Below, in pieces: positions 33,039 through 44,401 of a DNA stretch of 64,000 nucleotides (its first letter is position 1; every line of letters starts with the position of its first letter). Below the pieces are notes generated by a model. It saw nothing but the letters and a program-made list of their open reading frames with translations. It did no database searches and was not told where the DNA came from. Made by a program: the position numbers and the translations under genes. The DNA comes from Buddleja alternifolia (taxonomy: Eukaryota > Streptophyta > Magnoliopsida > Lamiales > Scrophulariaceae): the NCBI GenBank assembly GCA_019426215.1, contig CM033393.1, positions 27,468,591 through 27,532,590 of the forward strand, read 5' to 3'.

Positions 33039-33320
33039 CTATGGCGAGTGGCTATGGTCCTTTGCCTCTAGGTGAGGTGATGCGGTCCCTCATTGCAATG
33101 GTAGATCTATTTTCTATGGCCTTTTACACTTGTTGAATATTTTCTTGTGTAACACCAATGAAGAAGGTAGGACCCCATTTCAACAAAAATTTGTTAACTC
33201 ACTAGGAAAGACATTCCCCACACTCAAAAGGGATTTCCATAGTGAGTGGACATATCGCCCTTACATGATGAGAGGATCGTCTCCCAGCTACCCCCCGGTG
33301 GCCTCCTAAGGAGCCTCACG

Positions 33321-33466
33321 GTGCCTCGCGGCTGAGTACCGCGATGCACAATATGCCTTAAGCCACTTGGCCTCGTTACTTTGTGTCGCGTGGCACTCAG
33401 CGCAGTTGGCCTCGTGACCTGGTTCCACGAGGCTGTACCTCATGGCTGAGTGTCGCGAGGCACTTG
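33321..33466. repeat. Cluster of CCTCGCGG / CGCGAGG foldbacks
   Basis: Successive imperfect inverted repeats: GTGCCTCGCGG with CCGCGATGCAC (33321-33349), TGGCCTCG with CGCGTGGCA (about 33368-33396), GCCTCGTG with CACGAGGC (about 33408-33433), and TACCTCATGG with TCGCGAGGCAC (33436-33463). Loop sequences such as 'ctgagta' and 'ctgagtg' recur. No fixed pitch was found, unlike the 22-bp arrays. Confidence 0.65.
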
Positions 33467-33684
33467 ACCTCGCCGCTTGGAGTGCCTCGCGGATGGGTGT
33501 CATGAGTCTACGTGTTACATTGCTTGCGGATTGCCTCGCGGCGTGTTGCCTTGGGGCTCTCTCCCGAGGTTACTTGCCTCCGGGTAATTCTTCATGGTCT
33601 TTGTTACTTCTACTCACTTTTCCACTATTAAGTCTTGTGGAATATTTTATATAAGTCCACAACTAGGAGATAAGAAGCGTATTG

Positions 33685-33829
33685 TACTCCGTGGCTTCAT
33701 GAGCTCTAGCGGGGTGTACCCCATGGCTTCATGAGCACTAGGCCAAGTACTTAATTATTTTACCCCATGGATTCATGTGCGCTAGCGGGGTGTATAGTTC
33801 CCTGCGGTCTCATCGGTGCTTGTGGGGTG
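33685..33829. repeat. Four tandem units with CCCC...GGGG ends
   Basis: Units start near 33686, 33717, 33761 and 33797. Each is close to CCCCATGGCTTCATGAGC followed by CTAGCGGGGTG, with variations, and can fold because the ends are complementary. Confidence 0.65.
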
Positions 33830-34384
33830 TTTTATCATAGAAGTGAACGTCTTTTTGAAGATTCTCAACGTGTATATATTTATCTATTATGAAGACCCAC
33901 CCCTGCAACGGGTATTTATTTCGAGATTTGTACCCCGCTAGGTAGATGAATATTAACTCATGGGGGTTGAATTAAGGTGGGTGTTAGGCCCTATACACCG
34001 GGGGGCGACGCATGATGACCCTCGGAGAGGTGCCTCGTGGTGGCGGCAAAGCATGTTGCCTCAGGGGTTTTTAACGGAGATGACTTGTGGCTTTCTTACA
34101 TGCCTTATGTATATATCCGTGTACTTTGTCTCATGATTGTCTTTTTCTTGTATGATATGACTAAGAGCTAGTTGCACTTTAGTAGCTACTCATTAGCCCT
34201 TCATAGGCTTTGAGTGAGCCTTATATTTTTCTAACCCCGTTATCTCATGAGCTTTGGTGGGGTGCCCATGGTGGCGCTACTTGTTAGCCCCATGTGATGC
34301 CAATGGTGGCATTACTATTCCCATGGTACTTTCTCCACTGCCAATGGTGGCGTTACTATGCTCATGACATGTTTTCTATGGAGC

Positions 34385-36080
34385 CTCAACCCCTCTCATT
34401 ATTGCTGAAAGGATTGTAAGGTGGACAAGCCTCATTTGAGCCTTTGCTAGCTTAAGGGACTTTATTGTTACACTGATATTGACCTATAATGGGGTCGTGA
34501 GTTATAAAATGCTGCCTCAATTGGAAATTTTTAGTTCCAAAGGGCTATGTTGGTATGTTATTTTTTTCTTCAAATACTTACGTAAATAAACCTCATGGGC
34601 TTTATAGGACGTTGTGGGTGCTTTGGAAGACCTTTTTATTGGAGCGAATTGAGCTTTCATCCCCAGCGCCAGTTACTTATAAAAACACTACCTACAAATA
34701 TTAGCTAGCTACTCAATACCTACTTGCCCCCCACTCCTTAGTGTTTTTATGTGATTAACACCTTAAGGAGTAAGGCTTGTTCAGGGTTGAGGGCGTTTTT
34801 TGTTAGTTAATAGTCAAATGAGAGCTTGATTTTGCCCTTTATTTACATCTTTAAATGGGTAACATGTTTTGTGGCATGGTTTTTCATGACCAAGTTATAT
34901 TTTGGAGCTTGAGTTACCCTCCTGTTTTCATTTTTTGTGTGACAATGATCATCAGTTTAGATATTTTTGTATAATCTCGGTCCAAAACCTTAGTGGGAGG
35001 GAGGAGATCCTTTGTGGAGCCTCATCCCCTATCAGTATTGCTGAAAGAATTATTAGGTGGACCATCCTCGTTCCAGTCTTTGGTAGCTCGGGGAATTTTT
35101 GTTGTTCCACTCGGGGGATTTTAGTTGTTCTGCCTATATATTGACCTCTAATGGGGTCGTGAGTTATTGTATAATGCCTCTATTGGAGCCTTTTAGCTCC
35201 AAGGGGTCATTAATATGTTTAATTTGAGCACTAGCTCAGGTACTTGGCCATTTTAACGTACCGTTGGCGGGATTTAATGGATGCTAGAGGTGAGTGTCTC
35301 TTGGGAATTTTTGCTATATTTGAGCTTCACTTGTTAGCAATTCGCTTTTTGAATGCTAAAAACGCTTGGCCTTGGCCTAAAATTTTTAGCTAGCCATGGC
35401 CTTAACATATTAGCTAACCACTAGCTAGTTGTTTGTTTGTATCTCCACTCCTTTCCCCCCTACTCCTTAACATGTGAAATACATTCAGGAGTAAGTTACA
35501 AAGGGGTGTTTCTATGATGCCTAGGAGTTAAACCTTTCTCATGTAGGCTTACTGAAGATGTGTGTTCTTTGCATAGCGTATAGTGTTTTGCTAATAACGA
35601 GAGCACTATGCCCTATTTGTTGAGTGTCGACCCTTGTGAATTTTAGGTCTGGTGCCTTGAGGCTTATAGCCTTATAGTCTTTTTACTAGGGTGGCATTTT
35701 TCTTTTTTATTATGCTTTTGCTCCATTATTTGCTCAACTTTTCATGGCTGTTTGAAAATATTCATTTTTCAGGCATGGGGGGTGTTAATTTTGGTACTAT
35801 TTTAGTGCCCCCATTCCTTAGGTTTTTTAGAATTTTAGGAGACTTAAGTAGACATAAGTGTTATTTATTTGTGGCATGAGGTGAATTATCACGCTAGTCA
35901 TATTGATATGATCTCGGTTCAGAGTCCATGTCGAAAGGGGGGTAGTTTTTCAAACCTCATTTTCTCTCAGTACTACTTGAAGGATCATAAGGTGGGCTAG
36001 CCTCAACCGAGCTCTCAAGGGTTCGAGAGTCTTTTGTTGCTCTACCTATGTTAGCCTCGAAAAGGCGCTTTAAGTTTTTT
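34385..36080. repeat. Three diverged long repeats in H
   Basis: The block starting 'gagcctcaacccctctcattattgctgaaagg' at about 34382 recurs at about 35010 and, more weakly, at about 35955. The first two both continue to 'aatggggtcgtgagtta' and 'agctccaa' or 'agttccaa'. Associated words such as 'cactccttag' and 'ggagtaag' repeat at 34735, 35450 and 35805. Periods are about 630 and 940 bp. Confidence 0.6.
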
Positions 36081-36540
36081 GAGTAGCTTTGGTCGGAAAT
36101 TTTGGTTCTGAGGAGCATTTTTTTTTTTTGGTGTTGTTAATTCACCCATCGTTAATGTCATACTCATTTGTATGACGTGACTTGCATGTTGTTTAAACAA
36201 GACTAGCATATATAGTAACATAACAGTTGACGTGCCTGAAGGCACTTAAAAATCATATAACGAAAACTTCCAACATCCAACAATTAATAAAATTATACGG
36301 GGATGCAACTAGGCGCCTCAAAACTTAAGCAAGGGTAGGTGGTGCTGGTAGGCTCCCCTACTCAATAGTAATATAGGAAATAAGATAGTGTTTTTTACTT
36401 GTTATCTGCTAACGCCTCATGTAGCCTGATACCTTATCAAGCTTCGGGGATGTTTCCCAGAGGGGTTCATCTCATGCCTGGTCTTCAATACTGGCGCACC
36501 CGTCGCTCCTTTTGGTGCCCTTGCGTCTAGGTCCTCCACC

Positions 36541-37799
36541 TTAGCGTTGTGCTCTTGAAATGGACATCGCCTTCTTGGGGTGGAATGTCACAGCTCCCGT
36601 GCTTTTCCTGGGTGTCTGATTGTTGGGATCTTGGCCAAGTGTTGACCAATTTGGTTCTGCCTCCCTCCCCAGCTGACTTATCTCCATTGAGATCAAGTTA
36701 ATAGCAATTTGTTTCCCCTTATCGCTGTGAGCATTGTCGCCGTGCTTTCTTTTAGACTTCTTCAGGGCGTTAGCATAACATTCACTTGCTACCTTCATGT
36801 CCCCCACAGCTTCCCCCATTCCTACGGGGGTGGGAAACTTGAACTTTATATGAAAGGTAGATATGACATCTTGAAATAGGTTTAAGTTTGGCCTCCCTAA
36901 TATGACATTGTATGTGTAGGGGGCTTTGACTACCAAAAACTTCATCACCTTAGTGGAACGGGCAGGAAATGTACCCAATGATATGGGTATGGACACCTCC
37001 CCTAATGCTTCCACTACCTCACCAATGAATCCAGTGAGGGGGGTGTTGACCGCTTGAAATTGTGCATTGTCTACCCCTAGTTAGGTGAAGGCATTATAAA
37101 AGATGATGTCTGCTGAGCCACAACTATCTACCAAAACCTTCTTCACCCAAAAGTTGAAGATGGTCGCCCATACCACTAAGGCGTCATTCACCAATGGGAT
37201 GCCATTTTCTTGGTCTTACATTCCAAACTCTATGGTTGGAGTCTTTGGCTCTGCTTGATTCACTTGCACTCCCTCCCCCCCTCGGGTAGCTAATGACGTG
37301 TAGCCCCGACGCAGCTCTCAGCGAAGGCTTCCTAGAGTTCACAAAGTCTCCCCCTGCGGGGCCTCCCAAGATCACCCCTATGATACCATTCACTGGGGGT
37401 TGTCCAAGTTAGAATCAACCCTTGGGGGATTGCCTTTGTCTCTATCTCCACCCCTTGGTCCCGGGAGGGCTTGGATGGTTGATCCTAATGGTGCTATTAC
37501 CTCTCGTGGGTAGCCTCTTTTGATAAGCTTCTCTATCTCCACCTGCACATGGTGGCATTCTTTGATAGTGTGACCCTTATCGCGATGAAATCTACAGTAC
37601 TTCTTTGACTTAAGGTGGCTAGGATTGTCCTTCACCTTCTTAGGCCATTGAACTATGCCTTATTGCTCAATGATGGCTATGACTTGTTCCCTCAAGAGTG
37701 TAAAGGGGGTATACTTAGTAAACCCCGAAGGAGGCATGTCCTTGCGCTTCTTGGACTCTGACATCTTGTCATCATCTCTGGCCTTTCTCTTATTGCCAC
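36541..37799 (-). pseudogene. Gag C-terminus and protease of a Tat-like element H
   Basis: Three minus-strand blocks. 37390-37635: YCRFHRDKGHTIKECHHV, the gag finger that in element G reads YCHFHKDKGHDTEECYQL. 37184-37393: GGPAGGDFVNSRK, comparable to GGPVGGDSSSARK of G. From about 37180 to 36541: protease with VLVDSCGSADIIF (G has VLVDTGSSADIIF), a stop near 37080, then KFLVVKAPYTYNVILGRPNLN. The protease triad DTG is DSC here, so it should be inactive. The block is cut at 37799 by the LTR of I. No RT or integrase of H is present in the window, so H may be non-autonomous or deleted. Confidence 0.78.
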
Positions 37800-39117
37800 T
37801 GAAAGTGTTATGTGCCCAGCGAGCCATCTATTGGCTTGAACATTAACACTGTGTCAATCTTATCATTAAGATTATATCAAGACCCGTTAAGGAATGTTTT
37901 TTTATTGTTATAACTAGCGCTAGTATAGATAAAGATCACATGGATTACATATGATTAGGGGAGCGGTCGGGATATATATGGCATACTCTCAAAGACCGTA
38001 ATCCTAAATTTGTTCCAAGTCATAGATGCTGTGAAATGTGGGATATCACTGGCCTCGTCAAGACTTGTTCATGTGTGTATTTCTCCCAAGTGGTCGACGC
38101 ATTCCATTGTCAATGGCTAGTATGGCCAATGCATGCATGAAGATCCATACTTTGGTATTGGATTGAACGACCCCGCAAGGATTCCTCATTGGTGTTGTCG
38201 AACTTGGAGTCCTCCGGTTTTCATAGTGTGAAATAATCCTTAGACTTGAGATGTCATTGGAAAGGGTGCAACACACTCTACTTTGATATGCACATGCACT
38301 CCAAGAGAGTCATACGGCGTGTATGTTAGGTATAGTCTGGTAGTTACAGCCGAATAATTGACAGTCGGAGGGGATTCATCCAAGGTCACCAGTACCTGGT
38401 ATTTCCTATGCTGTTGAGTGAAACTAAATGATCGAAAATTCTCTGGCCAAAGCATTGTCTTATAAGAGGGATTGGTGATCTCTGCTTAGAAGACCAGATC
38501 ATTAATTGAACCGATATAGTCATATTTTTTTAGGCTATTAGAGTTTCGACCGTCGCCAAACCCTAGGTCTTAGATGGGAAAAGGATGAAGGAATTCGACT
38601 CACACAACGATCAAAATCTGGAGAGGTTTTCATTTTCATTGTTAACATATAGGAAGTCGTGGCGACGTTGCTAGACATTAAACCACGACCAATAGGTACC
38701 TTGGGTTAATTGGTGAAATTAATCCAAGGCCAAATTAATTATTATGAATAATTAATCTAGCCTTTGGATGGACTTATTGCTAACTTGTTAATGAGCCTAA
38801 GGGGTCACACACAATACTTAGTGTAGTACTTATTGGCTAGTTAATTCTTTATGAATTAATGGAGAGATTAATTAATTATAACTAATTAATCAGGAAAATG
38901 AATAAATTAATTAAGTAGTCTTAATTAATAAAAGTCTTATAATTTAATATTGGATTATTAAATTGGGAAAGACTAGTTAATTAATTAGTGGTCTAATTAA
39001 TTAATATATGAAAGAAGAAATAAACATATATATATATATATACTTTTTATACACATGGGCATGTGTATATGTGTATAGATTTGGTGGAGGATTCATCTTG
39101 TTCACCAAGTCTATGTC

Positions 39118-39150
<33 letters not shown>

Positions 39151-39450
39151 TTAATATATTTATCCTATAATATATTTGGTAGATCTACTCTAATTAATTA
39201 GGTAACTAATTGATATGGAAAGATCTTATAAATATATATATATATATATATATATTAGGATAAATATTGAAGATATGGAAAAATCTTATTTGATAAGATA
39301 TGATATATTTGATATGTATCAAATATATGAGATTACGAGTATCTTCATGTTCATTACACTTGGAATGAAAGGGGTTGTTTCATAATATCCTACCTTCAAG
39401 GTGAAGGAATTCTTTATGAAGGAATAGGGATAGTAATGAACACGAGGGAC
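37800..39450 (+). repeat. Left LTR of copia-type element I, right boundary uncertain
   Basis: Starts TGAAAGTGTTATGTGCCCAG at 37800. The first 545 bp align with 40507-41051, which is preceded by a polypurine tract, so both are LTR starts and the element is on the plus strand. Beyond 38344 the copy to compare is missing. The later part is AT-rich with TAATTAAT words and three (TA)n tracts (39028-39043, 39123-39150, 39231-39256). The style resembles the LTRs of E and F. The right end (about 39450) is a guess. Confidence 0.55.
39028..39256. repeat. Three (TA)n microsatellites
   Basis: Runs of alternating TA at about 39028-39043, 39123-39150 (interrupted by a C) and 39231-39256, in AT-rich DNA assigned to the left LTR of I. 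Confidence 0.8.
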
Positions 39451-40506
39451 TCGATAAACATAAACACCATTGGCAGTTAAAATGAATAGACTAGTAAACT
39501 CATAAACCTATGAACACATGTTCCATATCCTTCGAGCCGAAAAATGCTGACAGTGGATATGACGAAAGTCAAGAAATCTTGACAAGTAGTGAAGTCCCGC
39601 CTAACAGCATAAGTGCTTCAAAGATCAATCTACTGATTGAATCTTTTCTGAACACATAAGTTCTAAAGGTTAATAGGTATACTACTAGCTTGTTGGTATC
39701 ATATGTTGGCAACGTTACATGAGTAACGTACATGTGATCATCATCTCAATTTTCCAAAATGGACTTGGAAAAGGAATAGCACCCCAATTGCACAAACATA
39801 GCAATATGTGAGGGCCATTGGATTGCCATAATCCTTTTCAGTCCGAACCCATGAGTAATATGTTGACTAAGCTCAACATGGAAAAGTTAAAAGGTAATTC
39901 TTCCTGTAAAACACAACCAAAAGGTAGATGCAATTCTATGAGTTTAAATTGGTATTGACTAATATATCTCATGTATAAAGTCGAACTCCTATTTGATCCA
40001 ATAGATTGGATTGGTGTTGTTTATTGGATAACAACACGGGAAAATTGGAACTAGAAGCTCTAGTCTTAAGACATGAACTTAAGTGATGATTGAGGATTTA
40101 TTTTAAGCCAACTGAGAAAGTAAAGGCTGATGACATCTTTTGAGAAGAGACAGAGGCTGACTCTACAAGTCACGCATAAGAATGTAGTGATAAAAGGTAA
40201 TTAGATAGTGAACCTATGAGGTTCAGCCAATCGAATATCAAGTACATAAGTACTATAATTATCGATAAGGGTGTATGCTCTTTCAAAGGAGCAAAGGTCT
40301 CACCAACTATTTAGACATACCTAGTGGCAAAGCGAATAATCTAAAAGATTATTTGACCAAAATCGACATTCGAGTTGAACAAGTCAATTCGACGAAAACG
40401 TGGCAAAACCCCTTTCACCAAACCCTTCAGTAGTAGCTGTGATCAAATAGGTCATCTGGATGATGGACCTGTGTGGGAACAGTAGGCTCTTGGGCAAGTG
40501 GGATAT
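39451..40506 (+). other. Internal region of element I, non-coding
   Basis: About 1 kb without ORFs longer than 60 codons and without recognisable gag or pol pieces. It ends with the purine tract AAGTGGGATAT (40496-40506) directly before the right LTR start, which matches AAGTGGGAGAT of E and F. I is therefore a non-autonomous or internally deleted relative of the Tork-like elements. Confidence 0.55.
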
Positions 40507-41051
40507 TGAAAGTGTTATGTGCCCAACGAACCATCTGTTGGCTTAAACATTAACACTGTGTCAGTCTTATCATTCAGATTATATCAAAACTTGTTAAGGA
40601 ATGCTTCTTTATTGTTATAACTAGTGTTAGTATAGATAAAGATCTCATGGATTACATATGGTTAGGGGAGCGGTTAGGATACATATAGAATGCTCTCGAA
40701 GAGCGTAATCCTAAATCAGTTCCAAGTCATAGAGGATGTGAGATGTGGGATATCATTGGCCTCGTCAAGACTTGTTTATGTGTGTAACTCTCCCAAGAGG
40801 TTGACGCGTTTCATTGTCAAAGGCTGGTATGCCCAATGCATGCATGAAGATCTATACTATGGTATGGGATTGAACAACCCCGTAAGGATACATCATTGGT
40901 GTTGTCGAACTTGGAGTCCTTCAGTTTTCGTAGTGTGAGATAATCCTTAGACTTGAGATGTCATTAGAGAGGGTGTTACCCACTCTGCTTTGATATGCAC
41001 GTGTACTCCAGCAAAGTCATACGATGTGTATCTTAGGTATAGTCTGGTAGT
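40507..41051 (+). repeat. Right LTR of element I, interrupted by element F
   Basis: Starts TGAAAGTGTTATGTGCCCAA and aligns to 37800-38344 up to 'ggtatagtctggtagt', where the F LTR begins at 41052. The continuation expected from the left copy ('tacagccgaata') is not found at the right end of F, so DNA was lost there. The frame at 40690-40938 is not a gene. Confidence 0.75.
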
Positions 41052-43127
41052 TGTTAGAGTTTAAGCCCGCCGCACCAATTTTGGGTGCCATTCTATATAA
41101 TAATAACTCTAGCTGAACGATCTTTTTCATATAAAAAAAGTTAATCTGTTGGCATTCTTTATTCGTGTATATAGCTTGGTCTTAACTTAGAATAAAGTCC
41201 TGAAGGATCACACATAGCTATGGGACATCATTGCGCATCGGGAATGGCAATGATGGAATATGTCTCCAAGGCTGTGATCCTTAAACATATGTTTCAAGTC
41301 GTGAGAAGAGATATCGATGAGACCCAAAAGGCTTACTTATATGATGCACACTCTTGATAGAGAGTATCTCGTTCCATAGATATTGGCACGGTGAAAGCCT
41401 ATACATGTATGAGGGTTCCTATTGTGGGAATAGGTATACTAAACAACCCCATGGAAGTTCCATTAAATGGAATCCCAATCGAATCTGGAACTTCCACTGG
41501 TCTTGTAGTATAAGAGTAATGCCTAGAACCTGAGGTTCCATTGGATGTCTTATACACAATCGAACATGTCTTGGTTTGTTACATGATTACTTAAATGATC
41601 ACAAATGGGCAAAATTAGACATGGGCTGACTGTGTATGAAGGCACATGAGAATCAAGATGGGATCTATCTCTAACATTAGTCTTGTTAGTGAATCTCGTA
41701 TATTTACATAGTGAATCGACTTTAGGAATCTTTAGCCGAAGTATGATATCTAAAGAGGCATAGGGTTTTCTCGTTTAGATAGTCAAAAGTCGATGTCACC
41801 GTATTTGGGAAACATAGTTATTGAATTGATAGAGCTTCGACCATAGCCACTGCTATAGATTCAATCGGGAGATTAGATAGAGGGATATTACTTATACAAG
41901 GATCAATATCACAAAAGGCATATCTTTATATTCGTCTTTATCTAGGTCTTCGTGGCCCGTTCTAGACAGTAACCACGATTTGTAAGTGCCGAGAATTAAT
42001 ATGGTGATTAATTTGAGGCTTGATTAAATCAAAGGAATGATTTAATCTAGTACTTTCTATTTTAGGAAAGCACACTAGCACTTTGGGAAAGTGTACTTAC
42101 TACTAGATAGTAGACGGGCCTAAGAGGTCACACACTTAACTCATGAGAATCACTGCTTAAATGATGTGATTAATCAATTTGAGGAAATTAGGAAAGTCTA
42201 GTCCTTTCCTAATAAGGAATATGAATTAATTGAGGCGATTTAATTAATTCAACTATTTTAATTAATCTTGTTGAATTAATTAAATTAATGGACCTAGTAG
42301 AGTCCAAATATTTTATTTAGTTGGGCTTGGCCCAAGTTAAATAAATAATCTAATTGGAATAAGTAATATATATAATTAAACTGATTTTAATTATATGGGA
42401 ATATTTAATCGATGGGTTTAGCCCATAATTAAAAATGGAGTCAGGAATAATTCTTGGGTTCCAATTAAAGAATGATGGCCGATTTTTGAACCAAAACATG
42501 AGAGGGGTTCGAATTATTGGAGAAGAAGAAAAGGGTTTTCTTCTTCTCCAAGTTTTGGAGTTGGATTAGGATTCTAAGACTCCTATTTTATATATATGTG
42601 AATGTAAGACTAAAACCGAAAGCCTCCTATGAGTGTAAAATTCAAACCCTAGCTGGAAAAAGAAGAGAGTGTTTTTTTTTTTTTGTCATCCTTCAGAAAA
42701 CGCCCCCTACCTTGTTCCAATACGACATCGTTTTGTTCATGTGTTGAACTCAACGATTCACATATTCCATCCCTTTACATAATCAAGCCTAGGTTTTAGA
42801 CACAGATCTAGTTCGTTGGCTAGCACCAATAACGAAGTAGGTGGTGACTTGAACGAGGTGTGGATACATCTTAGAGGTGCGACGTTTGGAGCACTAACAC
42901 CTGGGATATGATTGATGGGCGATTTCCTCCAAGAAATCGTGTGGACTTGCACCACAGGGTTGAAAAGATTCAAATCGCTGCTGCGAGAATTTAATCGAAA
43001 GGTAAAAATTCTCGTAACCTTCTTTATAGCGTAATCGAGCACAACATTATTCCTGTTTCGGGTGGTTGTATGTTTAAATTTTAATTCCGCTGCCACGAGC
43101 CACCCAAGGAATAGAACCAACCCAACA
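41052..43127 (+). repeat. 5' LTR of element F
   Basis: TGTTAGAGTTTAAGCCCGCC to GAACCAACCCAACA, 2076 bp, followed after one base by the primer site. It aligns closely with 48773-50813. The ORF-like frames at 42517-42747 and 42758-43120 lie in the LTR and are not supported as genes. Confidence 0.92.
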
Positions 43128-43128
43128 G

Positions 43129-43141
43129 TGGTATCAGAGCC
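43129..43141 (+). promoter_or_regulatory. Primer binding site of element F
   Basis: TGGTATCAGAGCC one base after the LTR, the initiator tRNA-Met type as in E. Confidence 0.92.
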
Positions 43142-43537
43142 ATGGTTGGCTCGATTAAGCTATATTATGTGTTAGCATGTTTTATTTACGCATATGTAAA
43201 TTGGTGCATGTTAAAAATATGTTCGTCGTTTAGAATAATTAATTTTTTGATTAATTATTGGTACATATAATTGATTATTTTTGTGAAAAACGGTTTTGGT
43301 TTTGAAAATTCAATTGAAAAGGATGAATCTTGGGTGTGTGTGGATTTATTTGGATGGTGAAGGATGATTTTGGAATCACCGGTGGTAGGACGTCGCGAGA
43401 TGATCGGGCCGAAGGCTCAATTGTTGAGTGATTATGCCTGGCCCGAGGTGGGATCAAATTCGTCCATCATTAACTGAACGAATCACTCATGATTGAAAAG
43501 GGGAGAAATCCCGTTCAGCAACAGGTGCTGTCACCTG

Positions 43538-43675
43538 CACCCAGGCTCGGGGTGACTGGCGCCCGGCCAGCGAGACCTGGTGGTCTCGCCTCTGTCTGGC
43601 GTCTGGGCGCGTCAATGTTGGCGCCTGGGCACCTTCAGGTCAGCGCCCAAGTGTGGGTCTGCTGGCACCCTGGCA
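43538..43675. repeat. Phased palindrome array 7 in the leader of F
   Basis: Cores start at 43538 and 43560 (22 bp apart), then 43600, 43622, 43644 and 43666 (three further steps of exactly 22 bp). Between them, at about 43571-43588, is another palindrome CGAGACCTGGTGGTCTCG. Several cores are decayed (CGTCTGGGCG, CGCCCAAGTG, CACCCTGGCA), yet the pitch is unchanged. It is the longest row of units in the window. Confidence 0.82.
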
Positions 43676-44401
43676 CAGTCGGCAAACTAAGGTCGAAATT
43701 TTTTTTCTCATTTTTTTATGCCAGAAGGTGGGGTAACCCAAGAACCTGATCCCAGTTGATTGTTTAAAGACTTGTATTTGCTAAAACATGTTTTGGAAAT
43801 TGGAAATCGATATTATCCCGATGAAATTTGCAATTTTGTTTAGATGATGGATGGGTAAATTTTGGATATTGCATATATATATGTTTGTTGCTTAGCATGC
43901 TTATGTGATGGGGCTGAACCACTAACCTAGTCTATGTTGTTTGGTTTTCATTGAATGTAATATTCTAGAGTTGTAAAGAATAGCCAGTTTGGTTTTTATT
44001 TTTCTGTCAAGTAGATTAGTAGTAGTTGATAATGTAATCGAAGACGAAGCCAAGACTTGAAGACTTGTATGCTGTGGTGGAACCCATTGTAATAGTCTAG
44101 TTATTTTTACTTTCTAGAATGTCGTGGCCCACTTTGGCTCAGTGGGTAAGTAGGTTAGAGCTCGAGGTGGTTCATCCTCGATTTACCACTTTATGGGATG
44201 TTTTCCGATACGATATGTGATGTGTTGTGAGATGCATGCATAGGATAGATAACTAAACAAACTAATTGTAATACTGATGAGACCTATTTGTATACAATGT
44301 AATTCCCTCCTTGAAACATATTAAGCTAATGTGGGAATAGAATTGGAGTTCTATTTCCATTCCTTCCATCATAAGTAATTGTCATGTGATATGCCACTAA
44401 A

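Larger units (their letters stand above)
33039..36540 (-). other. Long repetitive non-coding region of element H
   Basis: No convincing ORF over 3.5 kb. It contains GC-rich foldbacks (33321-33466), four units of a hairpin-like repeat (33685-33829), three copies of a GGTGGC-based word (34260-34370), and three diverged long repeats (34385-34560, 35010-35220, 35955-36080). This is compatible with the long repeat-rich spacer seen next to the coding region in large Tat-lineage elements. It lies downstream of the protease of H in its own orientation, where RT and integrase would be expected. Confidence 0.6.

Noticed and set aside
39690..39705. A primer binding site for element I at 'tgttggtatcatatg'
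   Set aside because: Only the first eight bases fit TGGTATCAGAGC and no LTR end with CA precedes it.
42517..43120. ORFs in the F LTR, also present in the second LTR (50267-50777)
   Set aside because: The frames differ in length between the two LTRs and show no domain; they are LTR sequence.
43489..43749. Plus-strand frame of 86 codons in the leader of F
   Set aside because: It covers the GC-rich array and has no counterpart in the leader of E.
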